A DNA stretch of 56,171 nucleotides from Pseudomonas viridiflava (GTDB lineage Bacteria; Pseudomonadota; Gammaproteobacteria; Pseudomonadales; Pseudomonadaceae). The notes under the pieces are model-generated. The model was not told where the DNA came from. It saw nothing but the letters and a program-made list of their open reading frames with translations, and made no database searches. Position numbers and translations under genes: made by a program. Location of the stretch: NCBI RefSeq assembly GCF_900580865.1, contig NZ_UTBZ01000067.1, positions 1 through 56,171 on the forward strand. Reading direction: 5' to 3'. This document shows, piece by piece, positions 50,092 through 56,171 of this stretch; position 1 is the stretch's first letter; each line of letters opens with the position of its first letter.

Positions 50092-53000
50092 TTATCGGCC
50101 CGCTGGAGCTGTAGGAATCTTTGCATGAGCCATCTCACGTATGCGAGTTGGCACTCGATAGTACTTATCGCACCCATCACTGTCGAATTTATTAATATCA
50201 CCCTGCAGACTCATTTGGAGATCTTTCGCCGCCTGCACATGGCCATCATAGGAACCCTTGCCTCTCAGAGGCCCAACTGCCATTTTATTCTTGGGCGCAA
50301 GTCGATAAAGATCGTACTTATCTTCATGTAAGTGATCAACACGCTCTTGTAATCCTCGGGCACCATTTGCCGATTTTGTTCCTTCCGACTTACGATATAT
50401 CGCACTAAGATGAGCAGCGCATTTTTTCTTTTGGCAAGGTGTCAAGCCAAGAGGATCCATCCATCCAATCGGATTTGGCGCATAGCTATACAGATTCAAT
50501 CCACCTGCATAGCTGATCGGATCCTTACTAACAAACCGTCCAACCCCCGGATCGTAATACCGATACCGGTTGTAATGCAGTCCGGTCTCATGATCGTGGT
50601 ACTGCCCCTGAAACCGTATCGGGTTCATCACGCCATGCTGCCGCGCCCACTCCGAACGTTGCTCCGTCACCTGTCCCCACGCCTTGTACTGCGCGGTCCA
50701 CGCCATGTTGCCTTGGGAATCGGTCAGTTCCTGCGGCGTACCCAAGTGATCACACTGGTACCAGCCCAGCGCATCAAACGGTAATGCCGTTGACTTGTGA
50801 TTCCACAACGGATCCTCATCAAGGCTGTACTCACCGCTGTAATCCGGTTGTCCCATCAGATCGATTGGCGCATGCCGTACAGCCTGTGCAACGGGGACAA
50901 AAGTGCCCGGTTCAAAGACGTAGTGCACCGTGCGACCCGGTTCCCCATCGCTTTGTGCCGGGCTGCTTTCAAAGGCGAGGGTGTCGCCGTCCCAGCCGTA
51001 CAAGGTAAAGCCGCAGCCGAGTTCGCGCTGTTTGCGCGCGTGCTCGTTTTTGTTCCAAAGGGAACCTGCTTCCGGACGCTGCTTGTAGTGCGCACTAGAG
51101 TTTTTGTGCAGGCGGCGTCCCAGTGCGTCGTAGGCGAAATCCACGCTCAGGCGCGGGTCCTCGAAATGCACCAGTCGATCAAACAGATCCCAGCGCAGAT
51201 CGCTGCGTTGGCCGTTGTGCCAGCGCTGGATCTGGTTGCCGCGTTCGTCGTAGTCGTAGTGGGTGCCGGCGTATTCGCGCAGCAGGTTGTCGACCAGTTT
51301 GCTGCGCGGAGGGGTCAGGTCCAGTGGGCGGCGAATTTCTGTCGCCTTGTCGTCGAGCAGGTTGCCGGCTGGGTCGAAGGCGAAGGTTTCCACGCCTCTG
51401 CGTGTGGTGGCGCTGAGCAGTCGGCCGACGGGATCGTAGCGATAGGCGAGCGGCCCGCGACGGCTGTCGTTGATGTCGGTCAGTTGGCCGGCGGCGTCGT
51501 AGCTGTACTCGCGTTTGAGCAGGGTGGATTTGTCGTCGCTGCGTCCCAGCAACTGTTCCTGCAAACGACCGGCCGGGTCCCAGCTTTGGGTTTGCAGCAG
51601 GTGGTTGCCTTGATGGCGGGCGACTTCGCGGTGCAGGTCGTCACGCTCGTAGCCGATTAGTTCGTGCTCATCCAGGCGCAGACCGAGCAGGTGGCCGCTG
51701 CCGTAAGTCAACCAACTGACGCGGTGACCGTCGGGGCGCACGGTGGCGACTCGCTGGTTGAGCACGTCATACTCGTGGTGCCAGATCGCGACGGTGGGTT
51801 TTTCCAGTCCGAGGTAATGTTGGTGTTCGCGCAGCAGATTGCCGGCCGGGTCGTGGAACCATTGCAGGCGGCTGTCGGCGTTGTCGGCCAGTACCATGTT
51901 GCCGTTGCCGTCATAGGCGAAGCTCTCGCTTTGCGACTGATCGCCTAAGGTCGCTCGGCGTTCGGTCAAACGGCCCATCGGGTCGAAGCTCACCGAGATG
52001 ACGCGCTCACCGTTGATTGTTTGGGCCAAGCGCCCGGTGAGTGGGTCGTACTGATAACGCGTGCTGCAGCCGTCGAAGCTTCTTTCTTCAAGCAGGCGAC
52101 CGACCGGGTCGTAGTGAAAATAGGCGCGTTGTTCATTTTGATTTTCCAATACGAGTAACTGGCCAAGGCGGTCCCAACGATAACGCAGGGTTTGCTCGGC
52201 GGCGTTAACGCGTTCGGCGACCATGCCTGCGGCGCTGTAGGTCCAAGTGGTGCAACGATCGAGAGTGTCGACATGCGCCAACAGCCGACCTTCGGCGTCT
52301 CGCTCGAAACGCTCTTCGGTCTTGTCCGGGTGCTTGATCAGCACCAATTGGCCGGCCTTGTATTCGTATTCGGTGGCGTTGCCGGCTGCGTCGGTGAAGC
52401 AGGTCATCTGCCCCAGTTCGTTGTATTCCCACGCGCTGGTTTTGCCCGAGCAATCGACGTACTCGACCAGTTGCCCGGCGTCGTTGTAGTCCAACGTCTT
52501 TTCGTTGCCGTTGGCGTCCTTGATCGCGGTGGGCTGGCCGGCTTTGTTGTAGGCGTATTCGGTTTTGTTGCCCAGCGGATCGAGCGCTTCGACCAGGTTG
52601 CCTTGATCGTCATAGGCGCGTTGCCACTGCCCGCCCTCGGCGTCGCTGATCTTGATCAGTAGGTCCTGATCGTCGTAGGCGTAATGCATCACCGTGTGAT
52701 CGGCGCGGATGTGTTCGAGCAAGTTGCTGCGTTCATCGTAGCTGTAGCGATCAGTGCTGCCGTCGGCATTGACGCGGCGCACGATGTTCTTCGCCTCGTC
52801 GCGGAAGAACCACTCCGAACGCTCGTCGGCGTAGCGAATGCGATAGGTGTAGCCAAGGATGTCGTAGTAGTGCCAGGTCTCGTTGCCGAGGGCATCGGTG
52901 ACGTAGGTCAGACGGATGTTTTCGTCCCACTCCAGACGCGTGTCGAAGCTGCCGTCGTCGGCCCATTCGCGCACGGCTTTGGCCTTGGCGCTTGAACCGT

Positions 53001-54765
53001 CCCATTGCAGGTTCATGCCGCGCCCGGTGCGGTCGGTGTAGCGGATGATCAGGTGATGCTCGAACTGATACGACCAGACTGCACCGTTCTCGTCCTGGGC
53101 CTGAATCAGATCGCCGAAAGCATCGTACTGGTAGGCGCAAAGTTGTCGCTGCGGTTCACCGTCGCGGATTTCCCAGAGACCGGTCAGTCGGCCGTGATCG
53201 TCGATCAGCGTGCCGAGGTGCAGGTGGACTTTGGTGAAGTCGTTTTCCTGATAAGTGATCAAGTCCGAAAGCACCGACTGCTCATCGTGACGATGCTCGT
53301 AGTGCAGCATGATCCCGGCGCCATTTCGCAGCGAAATATTGGTCAACACATAGCGCTGGCCACGGCGGACGTAGGTTTCTTTGCGTTCGAAACCACGGCA
53401 CAGCAACAGCTGATCTTCGCTGTTGCGGACCAGAGTGATGTTTTCGATGGCGTCGTAGTGGAACAGTCCGACTTTAGGCAACGGATAGCTGTGGTCGCGG
53501 CCGTCGGCGCTGTAGAACGTCAGGCCATCGTCCACGCAGTCGAAACGCGTGGTGAATTCGTTGATCCAGAGAGCGCCGAGTTCGCTCTGATCGTAGGCAT
53601 CGAGGCGCGAGTTGTAGGTGCGTGTCCATTCGATCGGGAAGGGGCCTGACAGGCTGAAATCGGTATGGCTGAGGCTTTCCGAACCCAGGGCAAAATTGAT
53701 GCTATGCGTGGTGCCAGTGCAGGTGCCGTTTTTCTTCGGCTCGGGCGCGCCTTTCGCCGGAGCCTGTTGGCCATTGGATCCCAATTCACCATCAGATGCC
53801 GTGTGCTTTGCCTGACCGGTCTTGTCTGGATGGACCGCGGTGCTCTGGCCATGAGCATTGCGCTTACGCCACAGGGTCACGGCGCTGGAGAGGATAAACA
53901 GCAACCAGCCGATGGAATTTTGGACCGACTCATCGTCAAGCTTGCTCAACTGAGTGCGCAACTCTGGGCCCATCGCGCGCAGTTTTTTGGTTTCCTCAGA
54001 GACGGTTTTTTTGAAGTCATCGGGCACCAGATTTTGCGCGACGCTGTTGGCCAGACCCTTGCCAGCCGCTTTATAAGCACTCGCGGCAGCCCCGAAAACA
54101 TTGCTGAATGAGGCCAGTGGATCATTCTTGAATTGATCGACTGCTGCGCTTGCCTGGGCGCTGGCCGCATTCAGATCACCTTTGGCATCCAGATTGCCGA
54201 AAGCGACCGCCTCGATGCCTGTGGCAATCTCATCTATGACCTCTTCGCCGAGCTTGCCAGCGTCCGCAAGAATCCCGGGCAACTTGCCTTTGGCCTGTTC
54301 AACGAAGTCGTCGAGGGTGCCCATGATAGAGGCGTTCAGGTGCCCGACCAGCACCTCGATCACGGATGCACTGAGCAGCATTTTGCTGGTGGCCTTCATC
54401 TCTTGGCGTACCAGAAACAAAGTCGGGCGCAGGGTCATGCGCGCCGCCGCCATGGCCGGCGGTAATGGCAATACACCGATCAGATTGATGCCTAGGCTGG
54501 CCCACGCCAGCAGGTCGCGCTTCTGGGCATTCGACAGGGTGACGATGTCACCCAGCGCATCGACCAACGCCATGATGTTGCCCACCACGGGTAAGGCGCC
54601 GGCGACGTTCTTGATCCGATCAAGGGTGACCACGCCATCCGTGGCTGATTGCAGCCAGGCATCAAAGGTTGCCGCACTGCTGGCGACGTCCTGAACGTCA
54701 ATGGCATTCAGTGGAACGATGGCAACCTGAGGTTCACGTTTTACAGCAGCTACTTCAGTCGTCAT
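50092..54765 (-). CDS. Rhs-family T6SS effector with a 116-residue variable toxin tip
   Basis: 1557 residues. N-terminal about 300 residues hold hydrophobic helices (GINLIGVLPLPPAMAAARM; SIGWLLFILSSAVTLW), then a DUF6531-type region near 350-430 (HTDFSLSGPFPIEWTRTYNS). A long YD-repeat shell follows (many G-x-x-x-x-x-x-Y-D-x-x-G repeats), then the Rhs core end (PIRFQGQYHDHETGLHYNRY, YYDPGVGRFVSKDPI, and DPLGL at 1437-1441). The tip (1442-1557; 50092-50442) starts TPCQKKKCAAHLSAIYRKSE and contains KGSYDGHVQAAKDLQMSL; its toxic activity is not recognised. Start overlaps vgrG as ATGA. No Eag-type (DUF1795) chaperone gene is visible. Confidence 0.88.
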   Translation of the reverse strand: MTTEVAAVKREPQVAIVPLNAIDVQDVASSAATFDAWLQSATDGVVTLDRIKNVAGALPVVGNIMALVDALGDIVTLSNAQKRDLLAWASLGINLIGVLPLPPAMAAARMTLRPTLFLVRQEMKATSKMLLSASVIEVLVGHLNASIMGTLDDFVEQAKGKLPGILADAGKLGEEVIDEIATGIEAVAFGNLDAKGDLNAASAQASAAVDQFKNDPLASFSNVFGAAASAYKAAGKGLANSVAQNLVPDDFKKTVSEETKKLRAMGPELRTQLSKLDDESVQNSIGWLLFILSSAVTLWRKRNAHGQSTAVHPDKTGQAKHTASDGELGSNGQQAPAKGAPEPKKNGTCTGTTHSINFALGSESLSHTDFSLSGPFPIEWTRTYNSRLDAYDQSELGALWINEFTTRFDCVDDGLTFYSADGRDHSYPLPKVGLFHYDAIENITLVRNSEDQLLLCRGFERKETYVRRGQRYVLTNISLRNGAGIMLHYEHRHDEQSVLSDLITYQENDFTKVHLHLGTLIDDHGRLTGLWEIRDGEPQRQLCAYQYDAFGDLIQAQDENGAVWSYQFEHHLIIRYTDRTGRGMNLQWDGSSAKAKAVREWADDGSFDTRLEWDENIRLTYVTDALGNETWHYYDILGYTYRIRYADERSEWFFRDEAKNIVRRVNADGSTDRYSYDERSNLLEHIRADHTVMHYAYDDQDLLIKISDAEGGQWQRAYDDQGNLVEALDPLGNKTEYAYNKAGQPTAIKDANGNEKTLDYNDAGQLVEYVDCSGKTSAWEYNELGQMTCFTDAAGNATEYEYKAGQLVLIKHPDKTEERFERDAEGRLLAHVDTLDRCTTWTYSAAGMVAERVNAAEQTLRYRWDRLGQLLVLENQNEQRAYFHYDPVGRLLEERSFDGCSTRYQYDPLTGRLAQTINGERVISVSFDPMGRLTERRATLGDQSQSESFAYDGNGNMVLADNADSRLQWFHDPAGNLLREHQHYLGLEKPTVAIWHHEYDVLNQRVATVRPDGHRVSWLTYGSGHLLGLRLDEHELIGYERDDLHREVARHQGNHLLQTQSWDPAGRLQEQLLGRSDDKSTLLKREYSYDAAGQLTDINDSRRGPLAYRYDPVGRLLSATTRRGVETFAFDPAGNLLDDKATEIRRPLDLTPPRSKLVDNLLREYAGTHYDYDERGNQIQRWHNGQRSDLRWDLFDRLVHFEDPRLSVDFAYDALGRRLHKNSSAHYKQRPEAGSLWNKNEHARKQRELGCGFTLYGWDGDTLAFESSPAQSDGEPGRTVHYVFEPGTFVPVAQAVRHAPIDLMGQPDYSGEYSLDEDPLWNHKSTALPFDALGWYQCDHLGTPQELTDSQGNMAWTAQYKAWGQVTEQRSEWARQHGVMNPIRFQGQYHDHETGLHYNRYRYYDPGVGRFVSKDPISYAGGLNLYSYAPNPIGWMDPLGLTPCQKKKCAAHLSAIYRKSEGTKSANGARGLQERVDHLHEDKYDLYRLAPKNKMAVGPLRGKGSYDGHVQAAKDLQMSLQGDINKFDSDGCDKYYRVPTRIREMAHAKIPTAPAGR

Positions 54766-56171
54766 GACAGCATCTCACCCGCCAACAGGCCCGGGGTTTT
54801 CAAGGAAGGTTTTGGCAGACTCGGTGCAGGCAGGCTCGGCAACTTGCCCGTCTTACCCGCCGCCCCCAAAATCCCCGACGCACTCGGCAACGCCGCACTC
54901 GCCAATTTCGGCAACCCGGCCGCTCCGCCCTGCACCACGCCTTTCACTTGCTGCGCCGTTTGCATCGCACCTTGCGCCGTCTGCATCGCACTCATCCCTG
55001 TTTGCGCCATGTCCTTACCCTTCTCCAACATCTCCCAACTCTTGCTCGGCAACACCTGCGCGACCATCGCCTGCACTTGGCTCGGCACCTCTTCAGGTCC
55101 CGGCGGATTCAACGGCCACTCCGGTTTGCCGATGTAACTGCCATCGCTCCACGTATCCGCCGGATCTTTACCGAACAGCACACGTGCCGGCCCGGGCGCG
55201 GCGCCGGCGACGCTGGCGAAACCTTTGCCGTCGAGCTTGCCTTTGATGCTTTTGCCCAGTGCATCGATGACTTCGTAATCACCTTCCTTGATGCCCTGAC
55301 GCCCGGCGTATTGGTTGAACAGTTCGAGGTTGCCATTGCCCGGTTTCGGTGGTTCCGGGAACACCCCGGCGAGACTTTTCGCGCCGGTGTAGGCGAAGTT
55401 CGCCGCGTGCGCGGTGTAAGGGCCGCTGGTGGCGTGGGTGATGCCGCCGGCGTTGTAGGTGGTGGCGCTGCCACCGCCCTGAATCACCAGTTCGGTTTTC
55501 GCGGTGATGGTGATGCGGTCGGCGTTGGCGGTGATGTTGAGCTTGGCCAGCAGGTTGATGCTGTCCTTCAGCGCCCGCACGTCGATATCGCCGGACGCTG
55601 CGACCAGCCGCCAGCCCATGCTTTGCACGAACAGGCGCATGCCCCGACTGGCGCTGGCCAGCAGGCGTTTGCCGATCGACAGGCTGGTGTGGCCGGTGCT
55701 GCTCAGCGCCAGGTGTTCGCCGGTGGTGATGTGGCTGGAGCGCGGTGTGGTCAGGGCGATGCCGGCCGGGCTGGCGAGGACCAGATGCGGCTCGGTGAAT
55801 TCCGGGAATTCGTTGGCGGTGAGGTTTGCCGGCCCCGAGCCGAGCACGCCTTGATGCTGGGCGTGCAACGCTTTGGCGACGTCGTCCTGATCACCGGCCT
55901 CTTGGGCTTGAAGCTCTTTGGCTTGTACGGCAAAACCGTCCTGCTGATCGCTGGCCGTGGCGAGGCGTTCAGCAGTTTCCGGCAGATCCTTGTGGTGCTT
56001 GGATTCGTTCGGCCGTGGTTCGGTGGTGATCAACAGGCCGGCCGCCGCACGCACCGCACCGTGGCGGTCGGTTCTTAGTTCAAAACCTTCGCCGCGCGGC
56101 TGCCCACCGCTCGGGCGCGGATGGGTCAGATAACCGAGGTTGATTGCACTCGCACCGTGGTCACTGCGCAG
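54762..56171 (-). CDS. vgrG: T6SS spike protein VgrG, C-terminal part (continues past the window)
   Basis: 470 codons of a VgrG are present; the N-terminal gp27/gp5-like part is beyond the right edge. Landmarks: LRTDRHGAVRAAAGLLITTE, the DUF2345 region (LVLASPAGIALTTPRSSHIT, DSINLLAKLNITANADRITI, ELVIQGGGSATTYNAGGITH), then a C-terminal extension with a TTR-like part (ELFNQYAGRQGIKEGDYEVI, GLDGKGFAS-like KGKLDGKGFASVAG) and a low-complexity alanine/proline tail. The stop overlaps the Rhs start by ATGA, so spike and effector are coproduced. Confidence 0.9.
   Translation of the reverse strand: MRSDHGASAINLGYLTHPRPSGGQPRGEGFELRTDRHGAVRAAAGLLITTEPRPNESKHHKDLPETAERLATASDQQDGFAVQAKELQAQEAGDQDDVAKALHAQHQGVLGSGPANLTANEFPEFTEPHLVLASPAGIALTTPRSSHITTGEHLALSSTGHTSLSIGKRLLASASRGMRLFVQSMGWRLVAASGDIDVRALKDSINLLAKLNITANADRITITAKTELVIQGGGSATTYNAGGITHATSGPYTAHAANFAYTGAKSLAGVFPEPPKPGNGNLELFNQYAGRQGIKEGDYEVIDALGKSIKGKLDGKGFASVAGAAPGPARVLFGKDPADTWSDGSYIGKPEWPLNPPGPEEVPSQVQAMVAQVLPSKSWEMLEKGKDMAQTGMSAMQTAQGAMQTAQQVKGVVQGGAAGLPKLASAALPSASGILGAAGKTGKLPSLPAPSLPKPSLKTPGLLAGEMLS

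Noticed and set aside
54948..56078. 376-codon plus-strand frame
   Set aside because: Antisense to vgrG; composition AGGVGDAAG-like, no signal or motif.

Overview
The window looks like chromosomal DNA of a fluorescent-group Pseudomonas. Support comes from GC-rich codon use over most of its length, a flagellin fragment, a FpvA/FhuE-type siderophore receptor, Pseudomonas-style REP palindromes (cores such as GTGGGAGCGAGC), an agmatine/polyamine cluster, an OsmC-YcaO fusion and a VgrG/PAAR/Rhs type VI secretion locus. No rRNA, tRNA or CRISPR array was recognised.

Region by region. (1) 1-5.1 kb is an accessory island, poorer in G+C by eye than what follows. An IS3-family element has cut a DUF6124 gene. 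Then come a zinc-ribbon membrane protein and a protein with a HEPN-type R-x4-H motif (minus strand), and, diverging from them, a translationally coupled SMC/RecF-like ATPase and HNH nuclease that resemble a Septu (PtuAB) anti-phage system. (2) 5.2-12.4 kb is an agmatine/putrescine cluster (agmatine deiminase, N-carbamoylputrescine amidase, PotF-like binding protein, a second Tat-exported agmatine deiminase, GlxA-type regulator) with a divergent LysR regulator and a further LysR gene. (3) 12.5-16.4 kb holds a Rid-family protein and a four-gene phosphonate/selenate-type ABC importer. (4) 16.5-31.4 kb is mostly metabolism and transport: MHS-type symporter, DUF72 protein, ThDP enzyme, APH(3')-II-like phosphotransferase, LysR/DUF2798 pair, secreted alpha/beta hydrolase plus GFA protein, YghU-type GST, siderophore receptor, GAF histidine kinase and LysE exporter. 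(5) 31.4-47.4 kb holds small exported proteins, a diguanylate cyclase, a PaaI-type thioesterase broken by one in-frame amber codon, the OsmC-YcaO protein, a CHASE4-PAS-GGDEF-EAL protein, PPK2, a second TonB-dependent receptor, an orphan flagellin N-terminus, an O-methyltransferase/TetR pair and MsrA. (6) 47.4-56.2 kb is a type VI secretion effector module read right to left: VgrG (cut by the window end), a 1557-residue Rhs protein with a 116-residue variable toxin tip, then an AT-rich string of probable immunity genes, the remnant of a displaced toxin tip in front of an SMI1/KNR4 gene, a PAAR protein and an exported protein.

Points most worth attention: the Septu-like pair and its HEPN/zinc-ribbon neighbours, the toxin-tip remnant in front of an orphan immunity gene, the unidentified Rhs toxin with its unclassified partner, the amber-interrupted thioesterase, the flagellin microprotein, the Tat-exported agmatine deiminase paralogue, and a family of 150-350 bp repeats bounded by CCCCTCACCC-type inverted ends, one copy of which supplies the stop codon of a neighbouring gene. 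All family assignments were made by reading the translations; no database search was run.
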